62,892 nt of DNA from Caulobacter sp. GTDB lineage: Bacteria; Pseudomonadota; Alphaproteobacteria; Caulobacterales; Caulobacteraceae. The notes below the pieces were generated by a model. The model did no database searches. It saw nothing but the letters and a program-made list of their open reading frames with translations, and was not told the origin of the DNA. Numbering within the stretch: position 1 is the first letter of the stretch; every line of letters starts with the position of its first letter. The DNA lies in NCBI GenBank assembly GCA_030683005.1, contig JAUXMY010000011.1, positions 1 to 62,892 on the forward strand, read 5' to 3'. The translations under genes and the position numbers were made by a program. This document shows positions 9,592 through 17,684 of this stretch, in pieces.

Positions 9592-10230
9592 TCACCATGT
9601 TCCGTAGGTCGGGCCGAACCGGTAGCGCAGCTGGTTCATCTCGCGTTCGGCGTCGTCGCGGCGGAAGCGGGCGGCGCGCAGGTCGTCGTCGGCCTGGCGG
9701 CGGTCGTCGCGCAGGCGCTTGAGCGCCTCGCGGATGGCCGGCTTGTCTGCGTCGGGCGTGGCCGGGTCGGCCAGGCGGCGCTCTTCTTCGCGCAGGCGGC
9801 TGTCGGCGTCGTTCCAGCGGGTCTGGGCGTTGTTGATGTCGCTCTCGGCCCGGTCGATCCGGTGCTGGGCGTCGAGCACGACACGGCCGTCGGCGTAGCC
9901 GGTGAGGAACCGCGCCTCGAGCGGGGCCGGGCAGACGCCCTGGTAGGTGTTGCCGCGACGACCGGCCAGGAAGCCGCGCTCCAGGGTGCAGTAGACCGGC
10001 AGCCCGCGCTCGCGGCCCTGCAGGTAGGTGGCCTGGTCGGGCATGATGCCGAACTTCTCGCAGGCCTTCACATGGTCGGCGAAGCGGGCGGTCGTGTAGC
10101 CGTTGGCGCCGTCGGTGTAGCCGATGCCGTTCCAGTCGCCGGCCCGGCACTGGTCCTCGTTCAGGGTGGCGCAGCCGCTGAGCAGCAGAAGGGGCGCGCC
10201 GATGACGACCGCCAGTCCAAGGATGCGCAT
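9592..10230 (-). CDS. DUF2799-family lipoprotein
   Basis: 212 residues. The signal peptide ends in a lipobox LSGC (Cys20), so this is predicted to be a lipoprotein anchored in the envelope. Residues about 25-115 match the DUF2799 pattern: DWNGIGYTDGANG, then Cys-containing YLQGRERGLPVYC and GYADGR. The C-terminal third (about 120-205) is a long charged coiled coil rich in Arg, Asp and Glu. The function of DUF2799 proteins is not established. Transcribed alone on the minus strand toward fba. Confidence 0.8.
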   Translation of the reverse strand: MRILGLAVVIGAPLLLLSGCATLNEDQCRAGDWNGIGYTDGANGYTTARFADHVKACEKFGIMPDQATYLQGRERGLPVYCTLERGFLAGRRGNTYQGVCPAPLEARFLTGYADGRVVLDAQHRIDRAESDINNAQTRWNDADSRLREEERRLADPATPDADKPAIREALKRLRDDRRQADDDLRAARFRRDDAEREMNQLRYRFGPTYGTW

Positions 10231-10349
10231 GCCGGAATCTCCCCCTATCGAAAGTCACGGGACCGTGATGCGGGTGCCGCGCCTTGGCAAGTGAAGAACC
10301 TGTGCAACCTGTCGGCTTCCCTCGAACGGGAGCCTATGGCCTCAGGCCG

Positions 10350-10910
10350 TCAATGGATCGTGGCGTTGGCCCGGTTGCGGCGCCAGAGTTCCTCGGTCAG
10401 CACATTGGCGAAGCCGAGCCAGCCGACATAGGGCGCGACCATGCCCGCGGCGGGGCCGTCGACCTGGCGCGCCCGCCAGGCGTAGGCGGCGGAGGTCCCC
10501 AGCGAGGCCACCGAGGTCGCCAGCTGTCCGCCCAGGTGACGCGGCCCGATGGCCATCCAGAAGGCGTTCAGCGCCTGGACCGCGCCCCAAAGGGTCAACG
10601 CCTGGGTGCGGGCGGGCGACGGCGGCGCGTTCCAGATGCGCAGGCCCGAGATCGTCAGGGCCATGAACAGCGGCGGCCAGATCACGCTGAACGCCCGCTC
10701 CGGCGGCGTGATGGGCGGCTTGTCGAGTTGGTCGTACTGTCGCTTCACCTCTGGATTGTCGGCCGTAGGGGCGTTGGCGCGGGCGATCAGCGCCGAGGCG
10801 AGCACCGCTCCGGCCGTAAGTCCCAGGCCGAGCAGGAGGTGGCGGGTCGAGCGGCCCTTGCTGTTGGCGAAGCCGTCGATGGCGTCGCGGGCCGTTTCGG
10901 CGATCTGCAT
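10350..10910 (-). CDS. tspO: TspO/MBR family membrane protein
   Basis: 186 residues with about five membrane segments. TspO proteins bind porphyrins and related ligands in the membrane and modulate tetrapyrrole-linked gene expression or stress responses. Diagnostic segments are YDQLDKPPITPP (residues about 59-70), followed by WPPLF, and, near the C-terminus, APYVGWLGFANVL with conserved Trp and Asn. The N-terminal tail before the first membrane segment (about 24 residues) is longer than in typical TspO proteins. It lies next to a LysE exporter and bacterioferritin on the same strand; no direct functional link is visible. Confidence 0.88.
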   Translation of the reverse strand: MQIAETARDAIDGFANSKGRSTRHLLLGLGLTAGAVLASALIARANAPTADNPEVKRQYDQLDKPPITPPERAFSVIWPPLFMALTISGLRIWNAPPSPARTQALTLWGAVQALNAFWMAIGPRHLGGQLATSVASLGTSAAYAWRARQVDGPAAGMVAPYVGWLGFANVLTEELWRRNRANATIH

Positions 10911-10971
10911 GGCGGTCTCCTGGCTGGTGAAGCCAGAACCGGTTCAGAAGGCATGCGGTTCCGGCCGGTGG

Positions 10972-11601
10972 CTAGCGCCGGGTCTCCCAGCCGAGCCACA
11001 GGGCGATGGCCCCGAGGGCCACCGCGAAGACGATGCGAATATTGCGGCCGCCGCTTCCGGTGGTCTTCGCCAGCAGCGGAATGGCGCGCGCGGCCGCCAG
11101 GACGATGACGCCATGGATCACAAGGCTGACGGCGATGTGGATGAGGCCCAGCGTCAGCGCCTGTCCCGCGAAGGGCCTGGCCGGATCGGTGAAGCCGGGC
11201 AGCAGGCCGATGTAGAACACCGCCGCCTTTGGATTGAGCAGGTTGGCCAGGAAGCCGCGCGTGAGCAGGGCGCCCGGCGACGGCTGGTCTATGTCTATCG
11301 CCGCCGGATCGGCCGCTCCGCCACGCCAGGTGTCGAAGGCCAGCCACAGCAGGAAGGCGACCCCGGCCCAGCGCAGCAGCTGGTACAGCCAGTCGACCCG
11401 CAGGATGATCTCCGCCAGGCCGAACACGGCGGCCAGCATGTAGGCGGCCAGGCCGGCCGTGACGCCCAGGATGGTCAGAAAGCCTGCGCGCCGACCCCAC
11501 TGCCCGCCGACGACGGCCAGGTAGCCCATGTTGGGCCCGGGGGTCAGCTCGACCAGCAGCACCGCCGCCAGGAACGGCAGCAGCAGCTCCGGCGGCGGCA
11601 T
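10972..11601 (-). CDS. LysE/RhtB family translocator
   Basis: 209 residues with six predicted membrane helices. LysE/RhtB proteins export amino acids or related metabolites by proton exchange. The family signature is present: TPGPNMGYLAVVGGQWGRRAG (residues about 20-40) and NLLNPKAAVFYI near residue 121. The substrate cannot be told from sequence. It begins 12 bp after the bacterioferritin stop on the same strand, so bfr-lysE may be co-transcribed. Confidence 0.88.
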   Translation of the reverse strand: MPPPELLLPFLAAVLLVELTPGPNMGYLAVVGGQWGRRAGFLTILGVTAGLAAYMLAAVFGLAEIILRVDWLYQLLRWAGVAFLLWLAFDTWRGGAADPAAIDIDQPSPGALLTRGFLANLLNPKAAVFYIGLLPGFTDPARPFAGQALTLGLIHIAVSLVIHGVIVLAAARAIPLLAKTTGSGGRNIRIVFAVALGAIALWLGWETRR

Positions 11602-11612
11602 GGCGGGCAGGA

Positions 11613-12104
11613 TCAGTGGCCTTCGCCGCCTTCCAGTTCGCCCAGCGCGCTCTGCAGGTAGTTCTGCTCGCCGAGCGACTTCACCAGCGACAGCTGGGTC
11701 TCGAGGAAGTCGATATGCTCCTCGGTGTCGGACAGGATTTCCTTGAAGATCTGGCGGCTGACGTAGTCATGGGCGATCTCGGCGGCGGTGACGCCGTTGA
11801 TCAGGTCCACGCGCCCGCCGACCTCGACGGCCAGGTCAGCGGCCAGGCATTCGGGCACCGTCTCGCCGATCTTCAGCTTCTTGAGGTCCTGAAGATTGGG
11901 CAGGCCCTCGAGGAACAGGATGCGCTTGATGAGCTTGTCGGCGTGTTTCATCTCGCCGATCGATTCGTCGTAGGTGATCTTGCCCAGCCGGGCGAAGCCC
12001 CAGTCCTGGTACATCCGCGCATGCAGGAAGTACTGGTTCACAGCGGTCAGTTCATTGGTCAGCACGGCGTTCAGAAGCCGGATGATGGCGGGGTCGCCCT
12101 TCAT
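11613..12104 (-). CDS. bfr: Bacterioferritin
   Basis: 163 residues, closely resembling E. coli Bfr along its length. It forms a 24-subunit shell that oxidises Fe(II) and stores the ferric mineral, with heme between subunit pairs. The heme ligand Met52 is in IGEMKHAD. Ferroxidase residues are visible: Glu18 (NELTAVNQY), Tyr25, Glu51, His54, Glu94 region, and the SDTEEHID segment (Glu127, His130). Its release partner, the Bfd ferredoxin, is encoded 1.2 kb upstream on the same strand, separated by a DUF2804 gene. Confidence 0.95.
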   Translation of the reverse strand: MKGDPAIIRLLNAVLTNELTAVNQYFLHARMYQDWGFARLGKITYDESIGEMKHADKLIKRILFLEGLPNLQDLKKLKIGETVPECLAADLAVEVGGRVDLINGVTAAEIAHDYVSRQIFKEILSDTEEHIDFLETQLSLVKSLGEQNYLQSALGELEGGEGH

Positions 12105-12242
12105 GGCGCGCTCCTTTCAGGATTGAGTCGATCCGACCCTGAACGCATGTCCGGACCGCCGCAACACCGATGTCTGCAAGTGTTTCGCGGTTTCAGCGAA
12201 AAGATCGTGATGACGCCGGACCCGGCGCTGCCTCGCCCGCCG

Positions 12243-13265
12243 CTACCAGCGGTTGGCGACTTCCTCGGCGAAGCCCAGCAGATCGCGCACCTCCAGCCGG
12301 GTTCCGTCGTCCAGGATCACGTGGCCGGAGTAGCGGCCGAAGGTCTGGTGCTGGATCGACCGGACCAGGCCGATGACGTCGCTGGCCGAGGCCCGGTCGA
12401 TGATCGGCTCGAAGGTCATCTCGAAGCGGCCGTCGTTGCTGGTGAACCGCCAGGGCGCGCCGTCGAAGGTTCCCTGCGGCAGGTGGAAGGTCACCTGGTC
12501 CAGCTTGTGGGCGCGGCCGTCCAGGAAGAGCATGTTCTCGCTGGCCGCCGAGGTGTCGCCAAAGCCGTGGCCGATGTTGAAGCCGAACGGCCGCCCCTTG
12601 TGCAGACCGGAGGCCGAGCCCCAGTACCAGGTGTTGTCATAGGTCCAGACGCCCCGGCCCCAGTCGAGGATGCCGAAGGCCGAGACCGGTTCGAACCGGT
12701 GCGTCTCGCCGCCCACGGTCACCTCGCCCGAGGCCGGCATGCAGTTGATCTTCTGGTTGTAGTAGAAGGCGCGCGGCGCGTTCGGGAACGGCGTGGCGAT
12801 GACCATGCGGTCCATCGCCGGCTGGGCCAGGAACAGCTCGCCCGTCAGGCCGCGTCCGCCCGCGAAGCCCGGGAAGTCGACCGTCAGCCGCCGGCCGCCG
12901 GTCTCGTGCCGGAACGCCATGGAGAGCCGCTCGTGCGTCTGGACAACATCCCCGGCGTCGGCGCTCTCGGGCATTGCCATCCGGCCCCTCGGGAAGGGCA
13001 GCATGACGCCGCCCTGCAGCGCCTTCGGCGTGCGGAAATCGAGCCAGTGTACGGCGAGCACGCCCAGATAGTCGTTGTCCGCAACGGTCAGGCACAGGCC
13101 GACCTCGGGCGTCAGGACCGCGTAGTAGTCCCATTCCTTGGTCCGCAGAGGGTGGGCCTTCACGGCCGCGCGGCGATAGCGGCGGGCCTCTCGGGTGGCG
13201 TAGCCGGGCTCGGCCAGCCGTCCGCGCGCGTCGAGCAGGTCGCCAGGCCCCATGATGTGCTGCAT
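12243..13265 (-). CDS. DUF2804 domain-containing protein
   Basis: About 340 residues from the ATG at 13265; a longer open frame continues upstream but would run over the bfd gene. The protein matches DUF2804, a beta-rich family with repeated WDYY, DWGRGVWTY and WGSASG-type motifs (here residues about 45-240). No signal peptide or membrane segment is seen. The function is unknown in the family; a lipocalin-like or lipid-related fold has been suggested, which I treat as weak inference. It sits between the two iron-storage genes bfr and bfd on the same strand. Confidence 0.8.
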   Translation of the reverse strand: MQHIMGPGDLLDARGRLAEPGYATREARRYRRAAVKAHPLRTKEWDYYAVLTPEVGLCLTVADNDYLGVLAVHWLDFRTPKALQGGVMLPFPRGRMAMPESADAGDVVQTHERLSMAFRHETGGRRLTVDFPGFAGGRGLTGELFLAQPAMDRMVIATPFPNAPRAFYYNQKINCMPASGEVTVGGETHRFEPVSAFGILDWGRGVWTYDNTWYWGSASGLHKGRPFGFNIGHGFGDTSAASENMLFLDGRAHKLDQVTFHLPQGTFDGAPWRFTSNDGRFEMTFEPIIDRASASDVIGLVRSIQHQTFGRYSGHVILDDGTRLEVRDLLGFAEEVANRW

Positions 13266-13342
13266 CGCTCCCTCCGCGGCCGCGTGCCGGTTCGGAGTCT
13301 CTGGTAGGATTTCAGACAGGCCCCTGTCGAGGGGCGCAGCGC

Positions 13343-13528
13343 CTATTCGGCGGCGTAACGAAGCACTTCGCGGGACTGGTCGATCATCTCGCGCATCTCG
13401 CAGACGCAGCGGGCGCACTGAGGCTTGCAGCCGTGCGCGCGGAAGACCTCGGCCGGCCTGCTGGCGCCGCCCTCGATCGCCGCGCGGACCTGACGCTCGC
13501 GGATGCCGTTACAGTTGCAGACGTACAC
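13343..13528 (-). CDS. bfd: Bacterioferritin-associated ferredoxin
   Basis: 61 residues with a BFD-type [2Fe-2S] domain: Cys4 and Cys6 in VCNCNGI, and Cys38 and Cys41 in CKPQCARC. Bfd reduces bacterioferritin heme so that stored iron can be released under iron limitation. A promoter TTGCAA-N17-TACATG is visible upstream at 13561-13589, and its -35 lies inside a perfect TGCAA-N5-TTGCA inverted repeat. That fits repression by an iron regulator (Fur/Mur or Irr type); regulator identity is inference. Its neighbours on the same strand are DUF2804 and bfr. Confidence 0.93.
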   Translation of the reverse strand: MYVCNCNGIRERQVRAAIEGGASRPAEVFRAHGCKPQCARCVCEMREMIDQSREVLRYAAE

Positions 13529-13560
13529 GGGTGGACTCGCCTCTCAACGCGAATGCGTCG

Positions 13561-13589
13561 CATGTAGCGCCTTCCGAAGGTGGTTGCAA
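13561..13589 (-). promoter_or_regulatory. bfd promoter
   Basis: Minus strand: -35 TTGCAA (13589-13584), 17-bp spacer, -10 TACATG (13566-13561). The predicted start near 13554 would give a leader of about 25 nt before the bfd ATG at 13528. It overlaps the inverted repeat at 13585-13599. Confidence 0.55.
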
Positions 13590-13599
13590 CTCAATTGCA
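13585..13599. promoter_or_regulatory. Candidate iron-regulator operator (TGCAA-N5-TTGCA)
   Basis: A perfect 5-bp inverted repeat with a 5-bp centre covering the bfd -35 hexamer. Alphaproteobacterial Fur/Mur operators often contain TGCAA/TTGCA half sites. Placement over the -35 of an iron-release gene supports the reading, but no experiment is visible here. It also lies about 110 bp upstream of cydA and could affect that gene. Confidence 0.45.
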
Positions 13600-13709
13600 T
13601 CTCGCAGCCGACGCCCCGGGGCGCCTGCGACCGGATGTCGCTGGATCACGGGTTGAGCCTGTCGCGTTGGAGGCGCACGACAACGCCGAACGGCGAACGG
13701 GTGTGGGCG

Positions 13710-15107
13710 ATGGACTTCGACGCAATCCTTCTGGCGCGGCTGCAATTCGCGTTCACCATCGCGTTTCACATCATCTTTCCCAGCTTCACCATCGGCCTGG
13801 CCAGCTTCCTGGCCGTGCTGGAGGGATTGTGGCTGGGCACCCGGCGCGAGGTGTTCCGCAACCTCTACCTCTTCTGGGTCAAGATCTTCGCCCTCAGCTT
13901 CGGCATGGGCGTCGTGTCCGGAGTGGTGATGAGCTACGAGCTGGGCACCAACTGGAGCGAGTTCTCCAAGATGGCCGCGCCGGTGATCGGACCGCTGCTG
14001 GCCTTCGAGGTGCTGACCGCCTTCTTCCTCGAGGCCAGCTTCCTGGGCGTCATGCTGTTCGGCTGGAAGAAGGTCGGGCCGAAGCTTCACTTCACCGCGA
14101 CGGTGCTGGTCGCGATCGGCACCTTCATCTCGGCCTTCTGGATCCTGTCGGCCAACAGCTGGATGCAGCACCCGACCGGCTACGAGATGCTGGCCGACGG
14201 CACGCTGCGGGCCACCGACTGGATGGCGGTGATCTTTTCTCCGACCTTCCCGTCGCGGCTGGCGCACATGTCGCTGGCCGCCTTCCTGACCACCTCGCTG
14301 GTGGTCGGCGCCGCCAGCGCCTGGCAGCTTCTCAAGGACAGGACCCAGCCCGAGTCGCGGATGGCCCTGCGCATGGCGGTCGGCATGTTCGCCATTGTCG
14401 CCCCGCTGCAGCTGGTCGCCGGCCATTACTCGGGCGAGACGGTGCGCGAGCACCAGCCGCTGAAGCTGGCCGCCATCGAGGCCTACTGGAAGACCCGCGC
14501 CGACCAGCCGCAAAGCCTGGTGGGCATCCCGGACCGCGACGCGGCCAAAACCCACTACGAGATCGAGATCCCGGGCATCGGCAACCTGATCCAGGGCGTA
14601 TCGAAGGACACCGTCCTGCAGGGTCTGGACAGCTTCCCGCGCGAGGACTGGCCGGTCGTCGGGCTGGTCTACTGGTCGTTCCGCATCATGGTCGGGCTTG
14701 GCCTGGCAATGATCGCGCTGGGCGCCTGGGGCGTCTGGCTGATCTGGCGGAGGCGGGTCGACGACGCGGGCGGGTTCCTTTGGGCGACCGTGGCCATGGG
14801 GCCCACAGGCTTTATCGCCGTTATCGCCGGCTGGATCGTCGCCGAGGTTGGCCGCCAGCCCTGGACCATCTACGGCGTGCTGCGCACCGCAGACTCGGTG
14901 TCGCCGGTCGGCGTCGGCCAGATCAGCGCCTCGCTGCTCGCCTTCATGATCATCTACGCCATCGTGTTCAGCGCCGGCGGGCTCTACATCCTCCGGCTCA
15001 TCGCCCGCGGACCGGCCCCTGCTCTCGCCGAGCCGCCGCCGGACGGTGAGGGCAGGGCGCCGGGATCACCGCTGGCCGCCGCGCCGGCCGAACCCCGGGA
15101 GGTGTGA
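13710..15107 (+). CDS. cydA: Cytochrome bd-type (cyanide-insensitive) ubiquinol oxidase subunit I
   Basis: 465 residues from ATG 13710; the longer in-frame reading from 13503 is not credible because it adds a basic, non-homologous N-terminus antisense to bfd. The membrane-embedded subunit carries the hemes and the quinol site and reduces O2 to water. His ligand region is near residue 19 (AFTIAFHIIF); the conserved ELGTNW, GHYSGE and W-rich GRQPWTIYGVLRT motifs are present. The Q-loop is short, as in the cyanide-insensitive oxidases of pseudomonads and alphaproteobacteria. It forms an operon with cydB and a DUF2474 gene. Confidence 0.95.
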   Translation: MDFDAILLARLQFAFTIAFHIIFPSFTIGLASFLAVLEGLWLGTRREVFRNLYLFWVKIFALSFGMGVVSGVVMSYELGTNWSEFSKMAAPVIGPLLAFEVLTAFFLEASFLGVMLFGWKKVGPKLHFTATVLVAIGTFISAFWILSANSWMQHPTGYEMLADGTLRATDWMAVIFSPTFPSRLAHMSLAAFLTTSLVVGAASAWQLLKDRTQPESRMALRMAVGMFAIVAPLQLVAGHYSGETVREHQPLKLAAIEAYWKTRADQPQSLVGIPDRDAAKTHYEIEIPGIGNLIQGVSKDTVLQGLDSFPREDWPVVGLVYWSFRIMVGLGLAMIALGAWGVWLIWRRRVDDAGGFLWATVAMGPTGFIAVIAGWIVAEVGRQPWTIYGVLRTADSVSPVGVGQISASLLAFMIIYAIVFSAGGLYILRLIARGPAPALAEPPPDGEGRAPGSPLAAAPAEPREV

Positions 15108-15109
15108 CC

Positions 15110-16135
15110 ATGACCCTCGACCTTCCGCTCATCTGGGCCGGCCTGATCGCCACGGCGGTCCTGCTGTATGTGCTGCTCGACGGCTTCGACCTGGGCGTCG
15201 GCATCCTGTTCCCGTTCGCGCGCTCGCCGGCCGAGCGGGATGTGATGATGGATTCCATCGCCCCGGTCTGGGACGGCAACGAGACCTGGCTGGTGCTCGG
15301 CGGCGGCGGGCTGTTCGCGGCCTTCCCGCTGGCCTACGGCATCCTGGCGCCGGCTTTCTACCTGCCGCTGATCCTGATGCTGCTGGCGCTGATCCTGCGC
15401 GGGGTGGCCTTCGAGTTCCGGCTGCACGGCCGCAAGCGGGGCAAGGCCTTCTGGACCTTCGCCTTCGCGGCCGGCTCCCTGGGCGCCACCATTGCCCAGG
15501 GCTTCGTGCTCGGGGGCTTCATCCAGGGGGTGACGGTGGCCGACGGCCGCTTCGCCGGTCAGCCGTTCGACTGGCTGACGCCCTACACCCTGCTGGTGGC
15601 GGCCGGGCTGGTGGCCGGCTACGCCCTGCTCGGCGGCTGCTGGCTGATGTGGAAGACGCAGGACCAGCTGCACGGCGACGCCCGCCGCTGGTCGGCGATC
15701 TCGGCCGCCGCCGTCGGCGTCCTGCTGTTCGCGGTCAGTCTGGCCACCCTGTTCGTCCACCCGCGCATCGCCGACCGCTGGGGCTTCACGGGCGAGGGGT
15801 TCGACGTGGCGACCTTCCTGCCGCATCTGCCGATCCCGCTGCTGGGCGCGGCGGGGCTCGGGGTGGTGGCCGTGGGCCTTTGGAAGCGTTCCCATGGCTG
15901 GCCGTTCCTTGGCGGCGCGCTGGTCTTCCTGTCGGGCTACATCGGGCTGGCCGTCAGCTTCTTCCCCAGCATCGTGCCATACGACATTGACTTCCGGACC
16001 GCCGCCAACGCCGACAACGCGCTCGGACTGATGCTGTGGGGGATCGCCATCCTGCTGCCGGCGATCCTGGGCTATACCGTCTGGGTCTACTGGATCTTCC
16101 GGGGCAAGGTCAGCGCCGATGCCGGCTATCATTGA
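15110..16135 (+). CDS. cydB: Cytochrome bd-type ubiquinol oxidase subunit II
   Basis: 341 residues with eight or nine membrane helices. Structural partner of CydA. The family start LPLIWAGLIATAVLLYVLLDGFDLG is recognisable (Asp and Gly-rich first helix), followed by WDGNETWLVLGGGGLFAAFP (residues about 55-74). I chose ATG 15110 because GGAGG lies 7 bp upstream; GTG 15104, overlapping the cydA stop, is possible but poorly spaced. Its 3' end overlaps the small DUF2474 gene by 17 bp. Confidence 0.94.
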   Translation: MTLDLPLIWAGLIATAVLLYVLLDGFDLGVGILFPFARSPAERDVMMDSIAPVWDGNETWLVLGGGGLFAAFPLAYGILAPAFYLPLILMLLALILRGVAFEFRLHGRKRGKAFWTFAFAAGSLGATIAQGFVLGGFIQGVTVADGRFAGQPFDWLTPYTLLVAAGLVAGYALLGGCWLMWKTQDQLHGDARRWSAISAAAVGVLLFAVSLATLFVHPRIADRWGFTGEGFDVATFLPHLPIPLLGAAGLGVVAVGLWKRSHGWPFLGGALVFLSGYIGLAVSFFPSIVPYDIDFRTAANADNALGLMLWGIAILLPAILGYTVWVYWIFRGKVSADAGYH

Positions 16136-16265
16136 ACCGCCGCCGGGGCCGGACGAGGCCCAACCGCCACTGTGGAAGCGCCTTGGCTGGTTCCTCGGCA
16201 TTGCGCTGGCGTCGACGCTGGCCACCGCCGTCGTCGCCTATGCGCTCAAGGCGCTGCTCGTGTAG
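16119..16265 (+). CDS. DUF2474 family small membrane protein, third gene of the bd oxidase operon
   Basis: 48 residues: a proline-rich acidic N-terminal tail (about 17 residues), the conserved LWKRLGWF segment, then one membrane helix (about residues 24-47). DUF2474 proteins occur downstream of cydAB of the cyanide-insensitive type and are the likely analogues of CydX, a small subunit that stabilises the oxidase; for this family the role is inference. The ATG lies inside cydB, in another frame, so translation is probably coupled to cydB. Confidence 0.82.
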   Translation: MPAIIEPPPGPDEAQPPLWKRLGWFLGIALASTLATAVVAYALKALLV

Positions 16266-16274
16266 AGACGGCGC

Positions 16275-16901
16275 ATGACCTGCCGCCTCTATCTGATCAC
16301 CCCGCCCCGGATCGATGACCTGGCCGCGTTCGGCCGGACCCTGGCCGCCGCGCTGGACGCCGGAGACGTGTCCGCCCTGCAAATCCGCCTCAAGGACGTC
16401 CCGGACGAGGTCATCGCGGCGGCGGTGGACGTGCTGACCCCGATCGCCCACGGCCGCGACGTCGCGATCATTCTCAACGACCGGCCGGACCTGGCGGCGA
16501 AGTACGGCTGCGACGGCGTCCATGTCGGCCAGGGCGACGCCAGCTACGCCCAGGCCCGCAGGCTGGTCGGGGCCGAGCGGATCGTCGGGGTCACCTGCCA
16601 CGACAGCCGTCACCTGGCGATGGAGGCGGCGGAGGCCGGCGCGGACTATGTCGCCTTCGGGGCCTTCTTCCCGACCACGACCAAGGACGCGAGCACCCGG
16701 GCCGAGCCGGAGATCCTGACCATCTGGCAGGAAACCATGGAGGTCCCCTGCGTCGCCATCGGCGGCATCACGGCGGAGAATGTCGCCATCGTGGCGGCGG
16801 CCGGGGCGGATTTCGCGGCGGTCAGCGCCGGGGTGTGGGGCCATCCCGACGGGCCTGCAGCGGCGGTGAAGGCGATCAACGCGGCGATCGCGGGGGCTTG
16901 A
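16275..16901 (+). CDS. thiE: Thiamine phosphate synthase
   Basis: 208 residues, a TIM-barrel enzyme that joins the HMP-pyrophosphate and thiazole-phosphate halves of thiamine. Visible motifs are ALQIRLKD (about 34-41, pyrophosphate-binding Gln and Lys), LNDRPDLA (about 67-74), GVHVGQ (about 83-88), [11 protein letters not shown] (about 130-140) and IGGITAEN (about 161-168). The start is 9 bp after the DUF2474 stop, so it may be read through from the cyd operon. A palindromic repeat follows immediately. Confidence 0.9.
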   Translation: MTCRLYLITPPRIDDLAAFGRTLAAALDAGDVSALQIRLKDVPDEVIAAAVDVLTPIAHGRDVAIILNDRPDLAAKYGCDGVHVGQGDASYAQARRLVGAERIVGVTCHDSRHLAMEAAEAGADYVAFGAFFPTTTKDASTRAEPEILTIWQETMEVPCVAIGGITAENVAIVAAAGADFAAVSAGVWGHPDGPAAAVKAINAAIAGA

Positions 16902-16906
16902 TTCAC

Positions 16907-17024
16907 TGCGTCCTTCGCGACGCGATCCCGAGGGATCGCTCCTCAGGATGACGAACTCGGTGGAACGCTACTCACCTTCGTCATGGTGAGGAGCGAGCCT
17001 CAAGCGAGCGTCGCGAACCACGCA
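16907..17024. repeat. Intergenic palindromic repeat, family D copy 1
   Basis: Outer arms TGCG...TTCGCGACGC and GCGTCGCGAA...ACGCA pair across about 85 bp. An inner pair CTCCTCA-GG-ATGACGAA with TTCGTCAT-GG-TGAGGAG and a small CGATCCC/GGGATCG hairpin complete a cruciform. It belongs to the same broad class (ATGACGA/TCGTCAT core) as the elements at 25287, 40299 and 44123. Confidence 0.75.
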
Positions 17025-17038
17025 AGACGCCCCGCACC

Positions 17039-17067
17039 TTGCTATTGCACCCCCTCATCGCTAGGTT
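17039..17067 (+). promoter_or_regulatory. Candidate efp promoter
   Basis: TTGCTA (17039-17044), 17-bp spacer, TAGGTT (17062-17067). Transcription would start near 17075, giving a leader of about 35 nt to the efp ATG. The match to consensus is moderate. Confidence 0.45.
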
Positions 17068-17108
17068 CCGCGCCCAATTTCCAGCCCCTTCGCGCGAACC
17101 CAAATCCC

Positions 17109-17678
17109 ATGGCCAAGATCAACGGCAACACCATCAAACCCGGCATGGTTCTCCAGCACGAGAACGGCCTCTGGGTCTGCGTGAAGGCCGCGCACGTCAA
17201 GCCCGGCAAGGGCGGCGCCTTCGCCCAGGTCGAGCTCAAGAACCTCATCGACGGCCGCAAGCTCAACGAACGCTTCCGGTCGGACGACAAGGTCGAGCGG
17301 GTGACGCTCGAGCAGCGCGACAACACCTACCTGTACGCCGAGGGCGACATGCTGGTGTTCATGGACAAGGAAAACTACGAGCAGATCACCCTGCACAAGG
17401 ACTTCGTCGGCGAAGACCAGGTCCGCTTCCTGCAGGACGGCATGACCGTGGTGGTGGAATTCCACGAGGACCGCGCCATCGGCATCGAGCTGCCCGAGCA
17501 GGTCGTCCTGACCATCATCGAGGCCGACGGCGTCGTGAACGGCCAGACGGCGTCCTCGTCCTACAAGCCGGCGAAGGCCGACAACGGCATGCGCATCCTG
17601 ATCCCGCCCTACATGGAAGCGGGCGAGCGGGTGCTGGTCTCGACCGAGACCGGCGAATACGTGCGCCGCGCCGACTGA
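17109..17678 (+). CDS. efp: Elongation factor P
   Basis: 189 residues, three-domain EF-P (KOW-like N-terminal domain plus two OB folds). It enters the E site to rescue ribosomes stalled at proline runs. The tip loop reads KPGKGGAF (residues about 32-39), so the conserved Lys that is modified in many bacteria is present. The start ATG 17109 gives the family N-terminus MAKINGN; the longer upstream frame runs through the repeat and is not used. suhB begins 7 bp after the stop. Confidence 0.96.
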   Translation: MAKINGNTIKPGMVLQHENGLWVCVKAAHVKPGKGGAFAQVELKNLIDGRKLNERFRSDDKVERVTLEQRDNTYLYAEGDMLVFMDKENYEQITLHKDFVGEDQVRFLQDGMTVVVEFHEDRAIGIELPEQVVLTIIEADGVVNGQTASSSYKPAKADNGMRILIPPYMEAGERVLVSTETGEYVRRAD

Positions 17679-17684
17679 TCACAG

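Noticed and set aside
13503..13709. 69-codon N-terminal extension of cydA
   Set aside because: It runs antisense through the start of bfd and its promoter, and does not resemble CydA; ATG 13710 gives the expected start.
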